Positions 1 to 5,290 of a stretch of 5,290 nucleotides of DNA are shown here, piece by piece. The stretch's first letter is position 1. Each line of letters begins with the position of its first letter. Origin of the DNA: Bacteroidales bacterium (GTDB lineage Bacteria; Bacteroidota; Bacteroidia; Bacteroidales; UBA7960); contig DMJL01000254.1 in assembly GCA_003451785.1 (NCBI GenBank), positions 1-5,290 of the forward strand. Direction: 5' to 3'. Made by a program: the position numbers and the translations under genes. The notes beneath the pieces are model-generated. The model was not told the DNA's origin. It did no database searches and was given only the letters and a program-made list of their open reading frames with translations.

Positions 1-557
1 CCATCAATAAAGTGGCCGTTTGGATTGGGCCTGTCGAGCACAATAAAAGGAATGCTGTGGCGTGCCGCCTCTTGCATCAACATTGTCATTGTCGAAATGT
101 AGGTATAAAAACGGGCTCCCACATCCTGCATGTCAAACAAGATGATGTCAACATCAGATAGTTGCTCGGCTGTTGGCCTTCTTGCAGGCCCGTAGAGGCT
201 AACAACCATAATTCCCTTATCCTTGTCCAAGCCGCTGGGCACATAGGCACCATCAGGGGCAGTGCCCCGAAACCCATGCTCCGGACTAAAAATTCTCACC
301 ACCCGAACTCCCGCCGAAACCAACGAATCAACCAGATGCGTGCTGCCAATGAGACTCGTATGATTGCCTGCAACCGCAACCCGCTTATTCGCCAATAAAG
401 GGAAATATTTGTAGGTACGCTCGCTACCCAATGTAAGTGGGGCAATTGACGGATTGTTACAATTAGGGTTTGGATTAAAATGGCCGCTACCTTTTGCAGT
501 GGCCAAGCCGGAAAGCAAAAATGACATTAATACAATTAATGGAAGTGTGAATTTCAT
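1..557 (-). CDS. namZ: NamZ-type exo-beta-N-acetylmuramidase (DUF1343), N-terminal part
   Basis: This is an uninterrupted minus-strand frame of 185 codons starting at the ATG at 557-555. It runs off the left edge, so only about the N-terminal half is present (family members are usually around 400 residues). Residues 1-21 form a Sec signal peptide: a Lys near the start, a hydrophobic core, and a likely cut after ATA at residue 21. The mature part shows family hallmarks in order: NHTSLIGSTHLVDSL (65-79), SPEHGFRG (91-98), FDMQDVGARFYTYIS (141-155) and VLDRPNPNGHFID (173-185). Characterised members (Bacillus NamZ/YbbC, Tannerella NamZ) remove MurNAc from the non-reducing ends of peptidoglycan fragments, giving a role in wall turnover and MurNAc recycling. 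The export signal suggests a periplasmic enzyme. Residues 24-45, rich in Asn and Pro, look like a linker. The invariant Glu of EHG (Glu93) is a catalytic candidate by inference. No transporter or MurNAc-recycling gene is visible nearby. Confidence 0.93.
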   Translation of the reverse strand, partial: MKFTLPLIVLMSFLLSGLATAKGSGHFNPNPNCNNPSIAPLTLGSERTYKYFPLLANKRVAVAGNHTSLIGSTHLVDSLVSAGVRVVRIFSPEHGFRGTAPDGAYVPSGLDKDKGIMVVSLYGPARRPTAEQLSDVDIILFDMQDVGARFYTYISTMTMLMQEAARHSIPFIVLDRPNPNGHFID

Positions 558-581
558 GCAGTATAGGCTATTAAACTTTAA

Positions 582-589
582 TAAATGTA
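582..589 (-). promoter_or_regulatory. Possible -7 element for the namZ-like gene
   Basis: Read on the minus strand, these bases are TACATTTA. This matches the Bacteroidota -7 consensus TAnnTTTG at all but the last base, and lies about 25 bases before the ATG at 557. I see no good TTTG -33 element at the usual spacing, and AT-rich DNA gives such matches by chance, so this is only a candidate. Confidence 0.25.
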
Positions 590-592
590 AAG

Positions 593-615
593 AATCAACC
601 TGCGAAGGATTGATT
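593..615. repeat. Hairpin with 4-base loop upstream of namZ
   Basis: On the plus strand, AATCAACCT (593-601) pairs with AGG (606-608) and TTGATT (610-615), with one bulged A at 609. The loop is GCGA (602-605), a GNRA-type tetraloop, closed by nine base pairs. On the minus strand the loop reads TCGC. The hairpin lies between the stop of the 78-residue ORF (738) and the namZ start (557). After it, in the minus direction, the sequence is T-rich (TTGATTCTTTACATTT). It could be a terminator for the small ORF, a leader structure for namZ, or an operator-like palindrome. The pairing is seen directly; the role is inferred. Confidence 0.5.
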
Positions 616-737
616 AACAACTCATTAAAAGGCTGTTTTTGGTTTGAAATTATTCAATCAAGGTAAGGAGATTTTCCTGTTATCACGCAAAATTCGTCCT
701 GTTGTGTCGGAAAATTTACGGTTCAATCCTTGAGAAT

Positions 738-974
738 TTAATTTGAGAATGAAACGGGCGAAATGCCTATCGGTCGAGGCTGCAGGTCAAAATACAATGC
801 ATAATCAAGAATACGCTCTACAACAGAAACAGGTGGGTCGTATGACTTACGATTGCGAAAGTCGATGGCAAAAGCCTTATTCACAGGCCGGCGTCTAAAC
901 ATTGCCCTTTTGTATAAAATCTCCGGCTTTAGCAATCCTTTGGTTTGTCTCTTATTGGTAAAAATTTGCTTCAT
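738..974 (-). CDS. Unrecognised small basic protein, 78 residues
   Basis: This minus-strand ORF starts at the ATG at 974-972 and ends with TAA at 740-738. I do not recognise the family. The N-terminal half is strongly basic, with the clusters TNKRQTKG and FRRRPVNK, and a RNRK stretch follows near residue 42. The C-terminal third is different, with PPVSVVERILDYALYFDLQPRPIG, which reads like a short amphipathic helix followed by a Pro-rich tail. There is no signal peptide or membrane segment. Its codons look like those of neighbouring genes, and no overlapping ORF explains the stretch better. The frame stays open for some codons upstream of 974, so a longer start is possible. It is on the same strand as namZ with a gap of about 180 bases. 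It could be a small nucleic-acid-binding protein, a remnant of a larger gene, or a chance ORF. Confidence 0.42.
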   Translation of the reverse strand: MKQIFTNKRQTKGLLKPEILYKRAMFRRRPVNKAFAIDFRNRKSYDPPVSVVERILDYALYFDLQPRPIGISPVSFSN

Positions 975-1120
975 TAAAATGGTTTTTATAAGAAAATCGT
1001 AATTTCAATTGACCGAATATGAGCAATGTGTCACCTTCAATTTTTCCGGAATTTATACTTAGAGCCAAACAGGCATAAATTGTGTTTGTATTTGACTAAC
1101 GGAGCAAGAAGGTACATATT

Positions 1121-1276
1121 ATGTTTTTCCGCCAAAATATCCTGCTCCAATTGTTAATTACTACTTTTGCTTTTATCTTTGAACATGATTCGCGTATTAG
1201 AACACCTGTTAATTCCCGCAGAGAAGCTTATGTCGGATTTTATAGAAACATGTTAAAGGACGCAAAAGTTGGTTAA
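1121..1276 (+). CDS. Possible 51-residue small membrane-type ORF
   Basis: An ATG at 1121 opens a 51-codon frame ending in TAA at 1274-1276. An AAGG at 1109-1112 lies 8 bases before the ATG, an SD-like feature that is unusual for this sequence. Residues 6-20 (NILLQLLITTFAFIF) form one hydrophobic stretch, long enough for a signal peptide core or a short membrane segment. The rest is polar and basic (RIRTPVNSRREAYVGFYRNMLK). I recognise no family. It occupies an otherwise empty 444-base gap before sucC. Against it are its small size, AT-rich surroundings (which raise Phe, Ile and Leu codons by chance) and the absence of a clear promoter. Treat it as hypothetical; it might also be the decayed end of an older gene. 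Confidence 0.27.
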   Translation: MFFRQNILLQLLITTFAFIFEHDSRIRTPVNSRREAYVGFYRNMLKDAKVG

Positions 1277-1418
1277 TACAATGCATTTGGCATTTAGCAT
1301 TCAGAGTATTTGAATTGTTTTAAAATCATTCTTACTGCTTTATAAAAGAGCATTTTTGCATCATTACCTTTTGAAAAAATTAATCAGGAATCATCAGTAA
1401 TCAATAAATCACTCACGA
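1277..1418 (+). promoter_or_regulatory. AT-rich upstream region of sucC
   Basis: This 142-base stretch holds no gene and should contain the sucC promoter and leader. CATTTTTG at 1351-1358 is one base off the Bacteroidota -7 consensus TAnnTTTG, about 60 bases before the start codon, but no clear TTTG -33 element is placed correctly. A 7-bp tandem repeat lies at 1283-1303, and four AATCA motifs (1382, 1389, 1399, 1407) lead up to the ATG at 1419. There is no convincing Shine-Dalgarno sequence, as is usual in Bacteroidota. The exact promoter cannot be fixed by eye. Confidence 0.35.
1283..1303. repeat. Three-copy 7-bp tandem repeat GCATTTN
   Basis: The bases read GCATTTG, GCATTTA, GCATTCA: three adjacent near-copies of a 7-bp unit. 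A further GCATTTTT occurs at 1350. The array sits just after the possible small ORF and 116-136 bases before the sucC start. It may be a protein-binding array, a slippage product, or chance in AT-rich DNA. Confidence 0.45.
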
Positions 1419-2618
1419 ATGAATCTTCACGAGTATCAGGGAAAGGAAATATTGAAAAAGTATGGTGTTCCCATAGCTGAAAGTATCCTGATTGAGGAGG
1501 CCGGGCAAGCGGTAGCAGCAGCTGAGGAAATCCGAAACCGAACAGGAATTTCAGTCTGGGCAGTGAAAGCTCAAATTCATGCCGGGGGACGAGGCAAAGG
1601 TGGAGGCGTTAAGATTGCAAAATCCATAGAGGATGTTGCTCTGTTTGCAAACCAGATCTTGGGCATGCAACTCGTTACACGTCAAACCGGGCCTGAAGGC
1701 AAAAAGGTAAGAAAAGTGCTCATCGAACAAGGTATTTATTATCCGGGGCCAACGCAGCCCCAGGAGCTGTATTTCAGCATCGTATTCAATCGAAATACTG
1801 CGCGCAATGTGGTGATGTATTCCCCCAAGGGCGGTATGAATATCGAAGAAGTTGCAGAGCACATGCCCGAATACCTGTTCACTGAAGAAATAGATCCTTT
1901 TGCCGGATTATTGCCCTTCCAGGCCCGCCGTATCGCTTTCAATCTGGGGTTGAGTGGCTCTGCCTTAAAAAGTATGGTTGATATGATTCCCCGAATATTT
2001 AATGCTTATATTGAAAGTGATGCCAACTTGCTGGAAATAAATCCTCTTTTCAAAACCTCGGATGACAAATTGCTTGTGGTGGACACCAAAATGGTGATCG
2101 ACGACAATGCCCTTTACAGACAGCCCGAAATTGAGCAAATGCGTGATCTGCACGAAGAAAACCCGCTTGATGTGGATGCACGCGAAAACAAGCTCAATTA
2201 TGTAAAATTGAATGGAAATGTGGGCTGCATGGTCAACGGAGCGGGCCTTGCAATGGCTACAATGGATATGATCCAATTGAGTGGCGGAATGCCTGCTAAT
2301 TTTCTTGATGTGGGAGGAACAGCCGATGCAGCAAGGGTGGAAAAGGCCTTTCGCTTGCTTCTGAAAGATCCAAGTGTGAAAATAATTCTTGTGAATATCT
2401 TTGGCGGAATAGTTCGTTGCGACAGAGTGGCTGCCGGAATCGTTGAAGCCTATAAAAACATTGGAGATATACCGGTTCCCATCATTGTGAGATTGCAGGG
2501 AACAAACGCCAGAGAAGCTGCAGAGCTTATCAGCAATTCAGGATTGGCAGTTCATTCTGCCCTGCAGCTTACCGATGCTGCTGCGTTGGTCAAACAGTTT
2601 TTAGATAAACTTGAATAA
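1419..2618 (+). CDS. sucC: Succinyl-CoA ligase (ADP/GDP-forming), beta subunit
   Basis: SucC pairs with SucD to interconvert succinyl-CoA plus NDP and phosphate with succinate, CoA and NTP in the TCA cycle. The 399 residues match the family in length and align end to end by eye. The start at 1419 gives the classic MNLHEYQGKEILKKYGVP N-terminus. The ATP-grasp domain carries Lys50 and the HAGGRGKGGG loop (54-63), then LEINPL (205-210). Glu206, Asn208 and Asp222 correspond to E. coli Glu197, Asn199 and Asp213; the last two are metal ligands there. The C-terminal CoA-ligase half shows NGNVGCMVNGAGLAMATMD (265-283), ANFLDVGGTADAARV (293-307), NIFGGIVRCD (326-335) and VRLQGTNA (357-364). The stretch IYYPGPTQPQE (106-116) is longer than in E. 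coli and resembles Bacteroidota versions as I recall them. sucD is not adjacent: gcvT follows after 124 bases. Nucleotide preference cannot be told from this view. Confidence 0.98.
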   Translation: MNLHEYQGKEILKKYGVPIAESILIEEAGQAVAAAEEIRNRTGISVWAVKAQIHAGGRGKGGGVKIAKSIEDVALFANQILGMQLVTRQTGPEGKKVRKVLIEQGIYYPGPTQPQELYFSIVFNRNTARNVVMYSPKGGMNIEEVAEHMPEYLFTEEIDPFAGLLPFQARRIAFNLGLSGSALKSMVDMIPRIFNAYIESDANLLEINPLFKTSDDKLLVVDTKMVIDDNALYRQPEIEQMRDLHEENPLDVDARENKLNYVKLNGNVGCMVNGAGLAMATMDMIQLSGGMPANFLDVGGTADAARVEKAFRLLLKDPSVKIILVNIFGGIVRCDRVAAGIVEAYKNIGDIPVPIIVRLQGTNAREAAELISNSGLAVHSALQLTDAAALVKQFLDKLE

Positions 2619-2624
2619 CCTGAT

Positions 2625-2683
2625 AATTGCGTGGATTGCACAATTCATCTCAAGGCTGACAAAATACTTGAGCAATCGCAATT
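2625..2683 (+). terminator. Long imperfect hairpin downstream of sucC
   Basis: AATTGCG (2625-2631) pairs with CGCAATT (2677-2683), and ATTGC (2635-2639) pairs with GCAAT (2672-2676). This makes a 12-bp stem with a three-base TGG bulge. Inside it, TCAAG (2650-2654) pairs with CTTGA (2667-2671) around a 12-base loop. The structure starts 7 bases after the sucC stop. Only a short T run follows (2682-2684), so it is not a textbook intrinsic terminator; it could instead stabilise the 3' end or be a regulator-binding inverted repeat. The pairing is seen directly; the role is inferred. Confidence 0.42.
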
Positions 2684-2742
2684 TCATTAACAAAATAATA
2701 GGTTTTGCGTTTTAATAACCAAAAAAACAATACGACTTAAAT

Positions 2743-3837
2743 ATGAAAACTACAGCACTAAAAGATAGGCATGAAGCAATGGGTGGTAAGATGGTACCAT
2801 TTGCTGGGTTTTATATGCCAGTACAATTTGAGGGGGTTAATATTGAGCATGAAACAGTCAGAACAGCACTTGGAGTATTTGATGTTTCGCACATGGGCGA
2901 AATTTGGGTGGAAGGCCCTGCCGCTTTGGACCTGATACAAAGAATCAGTTCGAACGATGCAGCATTGCTTACCGATGGTAAGGTGCAGTATGCTTGTTTT
3001 CCCAATTTTATGGGAGGAATAGTGGATGACTTCCTAGTGTACAGGTTCCATGCCGAGAAGTATTTGCTGGTAGTAAATGCATCCAATATTGAAAAAGACT
3101 GGGAATGGGTCAATGCCCAAAATGAAAAAATTGGAGCCATTGTACGCAACGCCTCTGACGAGATTTCACAACTTGCAGTTCAAGGCCCACTGGCATTGAA
3201 AGCCATTCAAAAACTTACTGAAACTCCCATTGTGGATATGCCCTATTACACATTCAAAACAGTTCAGCTTGCAGGTGTTGAACAGGTTATTTTATCCACC
3301 ACAGGATATACCGGTGCAGGCGGCTGCGAATTGTATTTTGAGAATAAATATGCAGAATCAATTTATGAGGCAGTATTGGAGGCAGGAAAAGAATTTGGAA
3401 TTAAACCTATTGGTTTGGCAGCAAGAGACACACTCAGACTTGAAATGGGCTTTTGTCTGTACGGCCACGAAATAAATGATACCACCTCTCCTATTGAAGC
3501 CGGTTTGGGTTGGATTACCAAATTCAGTGAAGGAAAAAACATGATAAATCGCGACGCGCTTCTGAAACAAAAGAATCAGGGCGTTGATCGCAAACTGGTG
3601 GGCTTTAAAATGCTCGATAAAGGAATTCCACGGCAGCATTATCCCATATTGGATAGCAATGCTGCAGTAATTGGAGAGGTAACCTCTGGAACTATGTCGC
3701 CAATGCTCAAAGAGGCAATAGGTATGGGATATGTAAAGACAGAATTTGCCTCCATTGGCAGCACCATCTATGTTGACATCAGGGGCAAATCACTAGAGGC
3801 GGAAATCGTTAAGTTACCCTTTTACAAACAACCATAA
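2743..3837 (+). CDS. gcvT: Glycine cleavage system T protein (aminomethyltransferase)
   Basis: GcvT takes the aminomethyl group from lipoyl H-protein and, with tetrahydrofolate, yields 5,10-methylenetetrahydrofolate, ammonia and dihydrolipoyl-H. It is cytoplasmic. The 364 residues match the family length. In order: KMVPFAGFYMPVQFEGVNIEH (16-36), the highly conserved GVFDVSHMGEI (44-54), GGIVDDFLVYRF (91-102), LAVQGPLAL (near 144), STTGYTGAGGCELYF (near 186), AARDTLRLEMGFCLYGHEI (near 226), then SPIEAGLGW. One of Asp95/Asp96 matches the catalytic folate-contacting Asp of known T proteins. The C-terminal barrel has the EVTSGTMSPMLKEAIGMGYV pattern. The start at 2743 gives the expected N-terminus. 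The gene stands apart from gcvH and gcvP here, and comB follows after about 50 bases, possibly in one transcript. TAGGTTTTG at 2699-2707, 35 bases before the start, loosely resembles a -7 element. Confidence 0.98.
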   Translation: MKTTALKDRHEAMGGKMVPFAGFYMPVQFEGVNIEHETVRTALGVFDVSHMGEIWVEGPAALDLIQRISSNDAALLTDGKVQYACFPNFMGGIVDDFLVYRFHAEKYLLVVNASNIEKDWEWVNAQNEKIGAIVRNASDEISQLAVQGPLALKAIQKLTETPIVDMPYYTFKTVQLAGVEQVILSTTGYTGAGGCELYFENKYAESIYEAVLEAGKEFGIKPIGLAARDTLRLEMGFCLYGHEINDTTSPIEAGLGWITKFSEGKNMINRDALLKQKNQGVDRKLVGFKMLDKGIPRQHYPILDSNAAVIGEVTSGTMSPMLKEAIGMGYVKTEFASIGSTIYVDIRGKSLEAEIVKLPFYKQP

Positions 3838-3888
3838 TACAAAGTAAGCGGATGCAAAATTATTCAAATCGCTATAAATCAAATTGTG

Positions 3889-4638
3889 ATGTATAACGAA
3901 AACGGGAAATACAGCATCAGTGTTTGTTTTTCGCCACTTTCATGGCATTTATTTGCCAAAGAAGATTCGGTAGTGGTTATCGTGGATATTTTCAGGGCTA
4001 CCACGGCTATTTGTGCAGCCTTGCATAGTGGTGTGCGCAGCATAATTCCAGTTGCTGACATTTCGGAAAGCGAGGATTACAAAAAAAAGGGTTTTATTAT
4101 TGCCGGTGAGCGCGATGGGCAAAAATTAGATTGTGCAGATCTGGGCAACTCCCCTTTCCAATTTCTGAATCCCGACCTTGCAGGAAAAACTGTTGTGTTA
4201 AATACCACCAATGGCACACAAGCGATAAGGGCGGCGAGCAGTACAGGAAATGTCGTTGCAATAGGCTCATTTTTAAATCTTGATGCCGTAACCCGCTTCG
4301 TAACACTGCAAAGTAAGCCTGTTGTAATCTTTTGCGCAGGCTGGAAAAACCGGTTTAGTCTTGAGGACACTTTATTTGCCGGAGCCTTGGCCCAAAATTT
4401 AATTACGCGTTGTAACGGGGATTTTCATACCATGTGCGATTCTGTTATAGCCAGCATTGACCTTTGGCAGATCGCCCAAAATGACCTGAATGCATATATT
4501 CAGAAGGCTGCGCATCGGCATCGGCTGCGCAAAATGGGCCTTGATGATATTCTGGAATTTTCCCTAACGCAGAATTTTTCCAATGTTGTTCCCGTATTGT
4601 CGGGCATAGAACTGGTTGATGCTGAGAAGCAAAGCTAA
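3889..4638 (+). CDS. comB: ComB-like 2-phosphosulfolactate phosphatase family protein
   Basis: The 249 residues read as the ComB family, known from coenzyme M synthesis in methanogens, where it dephosphorylates 2-phosphosulfolactate in a Mg-dependent reaction. Family motifs in order: VVVIVDIFRATTAI (28-41), IPVADI (53-58), AGERDGQKL (72-80), DLGNSPFQF (84-92), GKTVVLNTTNGTQAI (99-113), AIGSFLN (124-130), IFCAGWKNRFSLEDTLFAGAL (near 147-167), and a C-terminal AHRHRLRKMGLDDILEFSLTQN (from 208) before VPVLSG. There is no signal peptide, so it is cytoplasmic. I chose the ATG at 3889; a GTG directly before it (3886) would add one residue. It lies about 50 bases after gcvT and 32 before the next gene. 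No comA or comC is in view, and bacteria like this are not expected to make coenzyme M, so the true substrate is uncertain: sulfolactate metabolism or an unrelated phosphoester are both possible. Confidence 0.9.
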   Translation: MYNENGKYSISVCFSPLSWHLFAKEDSVVVIVDIFRATTAICAALHSGVRSIIPVADISESEDYKKKGFIIAGERDGQKLDCADLGNSPFQFLNPDLAGKTVVLNTTNGTQAIRAASSTGNVVAIGSFLNLDAVTRFVTLQSKPVVIFCAGWKNRFSLEDTLFAGALAQNLITRCNGDFHTMCDSVIASIDLWQIAQNDLNAYIQKAAHRHRLRKMGLDDILEFSLTQNFSNVVPVLSGIELVDAEKQS

Positions 4639-4670
4639 AATAGATTGATGTTTTAATAAAATTTAAAGTC

Positions 4671-5290
4671 ATGTACAACCCTTCGGGAAGAAATCTGAGG
4701 CATAAAAAAATATCAGCAGCCATTTTATTCGCGATGGTCTTTTTGCTCATGCTTCCGTCATCCGTTTCTGGATTTGGTTTCACCGCCCACCGCGTTATCA
4801 ACCGAAAGGCAGTATTCACACTGCCCCCCGAAATGATTGGATTTTATAAAAAGCATATAGAGTACCTTTCGGAGAGAGCCATTGATCCTGACCGTCGCGC
4901 ACATGCAATACCGGGTGAGGCTCCAAGGCATTATATTGATGTGGAATACTTTGGACAAATCCCATTCGACTCTATTCCCAGACGATGGGATCAGGCGATA
5001 GCAAAGTTTTCTGAGGATACTCTGAATAAGTTCGGAGTGTTACCCTGGCATATCAATCTGATGATGAGTCGCCTTACACAGGCGTTTGTTGATCAGGATC
5101 TGGACCGTATTCTTTCGTTGTCTGCCCACATAGGCCACTACATTTCAGACGCTTGTACACCACTACACACTACCAAACACTACAATGGTCGCATCCCTTC
5201 CGAAAGAGGAATACACGCTCTGTGGGAAACCAGGATACCTGAGTTGCTAGGTACGGAGTTTGATTATTTTGTTGGTCAGGCAAGTTTTTT
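4671..5290 (+). CDS. Secreted zinc-dependent phospholipase C / S1-P1 nuclease-like protein, N-terminal part
   Basis: The frame starts at the ATG at 4671 and runs off the right edge after 206 codons. Residues 1-13 are polar and basic, and 14-30 (ISAAILFAMVFLLMLPS) form a signal-peptide core. A cut after VSG (Gly34) satisfies the -3/-1 rule and would leave FGFTAHRVINRKAVF as the mature start. The downstream pattern fits the all-helical trinuclear-zinc fold: His40 in TAHR, Asp74, APRHYIDVEYF with His87 and Asp90, then GHYISDACTPLHTT with His156, Asp160 and His166, and GIHALWE with His182 and Glu186. These are the ligand spacings of phospholipase C and S1/P1 nucleases. Many Bacteroidota relatives begin WGFFAHR; here Phe35 sits where Trp is expected. 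The protein is likely periplasmic or surface-exposed and hydrolyses a phosphodiester, but lipid versus nucleic acid substrate cannot be told. It follows comB by 32 bases and may share its transcript. No SD sequence is seen. Confidence 0.87.
   Translation, partial: MYNPSGRNLRHKKISAAILFAMVFLLMLPSSVSGFGFTAHRVINRKAVFTLPPEMIGFYKKHIEYLSERAIDPDRRAHAIPGEAPRHYIDVEYFGQIPFDSIPRRWDQAIAKFSEDTLNKFGVLPWHINLMMSRLTQAFVDQDLDRILSLSAHIGHYISDACTPLHTTKHYNGRIPSERGIHALWETRIPELLGTEFDYFVGQASF

Noticed and set aside
162..666. Two plus-strand ORFs (162-398 and 454-666).
   Set aside because: The first lies entirely antisense to the namZ-like frame and the second overlaps its start. That frame has a signal peptide and clear family motifs, and these ORFs show no recognisable protein features.
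665..670. AAGGAG resembling a strong Shine-Dalgarno sequence.
   Set aside because: No ATG or GTG start codon lies at a suitable distance downstream, and Bacteroidota rarely rely on such sites.
730..750. Direct repeat TTGAGAAT at 730-737 and 743-750, around the stop of the 78-residue ORF.
   Set aside because: Only two short AT-rich copies; compatible with chance and not linked to any recognisable element.
751..900. Short plus-strand ORF starting at the ATG at 751, opposite the 78-residue ORF.
   Set aside because: About 49 codons with low-complexity polar content; the minus-strand reading is longer and more protein-like.
1551..2276. Several minus-strand ORFs of 67-103 codons inside sucC.
   Set aside because: They are shadows of a fully conserved sucC frame; their translations have no domain-like pattern.
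2758..3639. ORFs on both strands within gcvT, including a plus-strand one at 3230-3475.
   Set aside because: They overlap the well-supported gcvT frame and look like frame-shifted readings of it. No frameshift in gcvT is needed, as its own frame is intact.
3879..4958. Minus-strand ORFs overlapping comB and the phospholipase-like gene, up to 124 codons.
   Set aside because: The plus-strand genes carry strong family motifs throughout; the antisense translations do not.
1..5290. Search for tRNA or rRNA genes, CRISPR arrays, insertion-sequence ends, phage or defence genes.
   Set aside because: None seen. The recognised genes are core metabolic or envelope genes, with no transposase, integrase or regularly spaced long repeats.

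Overview
The window looks like chromosomal DNA from a member of the Bacteroidota. The SucC and GcvT proteins read like Bacteroidota versions. The start codons lack strong Shine-Dalgarno sequences, the intergenic DNA is AT-rich, and a DUF1343/NamZ muramidase and a Bacteroidota-style zinc-dependent phospholipase C-like protein are both present. This assignment comes from recalled family features, not from a search.

Left part, minus strand: the 5' portion of a secreted NamZ-type exo-beta-N-acetylmuramidase gene runs off the left edge (557 down to 1). Upstream of it, on the same strand, is an unrecognised 78-residue ORF (974-738). A compact hairpin with a 4-base loop (593-615) sits between them.

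Middle, plus strand: positions 975-1418 are AT-rich and hold only a doubtful 51-residue membrane-type ORF (1121-1276), a 7-bp tandem repeat and a run of AATCA motifs before sucC. sucC (1419-2618) encodes the ADP/GDP-forming succinyl-CoA ligase beta subunit and has no sucD next to it. It is followed by a long imperfect inverted repeat (2625-2683), possibly a terminator or 3' structure.

Right part, plus strand: gcvT (2743-3837), a comB-like gene (3889-4638) and a secreted zinc-dependent phospholipase C/S1-P1-like gene (4671 to beyond the right edge) are spaced by about 50 and 32 bases, so they may be co-transcribed. The functions are mixed: TCA cycle, one-carbon metabolism, a sulfonate-type phosphatase, and envelope or extracellular hydrolases. 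I see no defence system, mobile element, CRISPR array, tRNA or rRNA. Most of the window is ordinary core-genome sequence. The points worth a second look are the comB homologue in a bacterium, the Phe-for-Trp swap at the predicted mature N-terminus of the phospholipase-like protein, the two small ORFs and the structured intergenic repeats.
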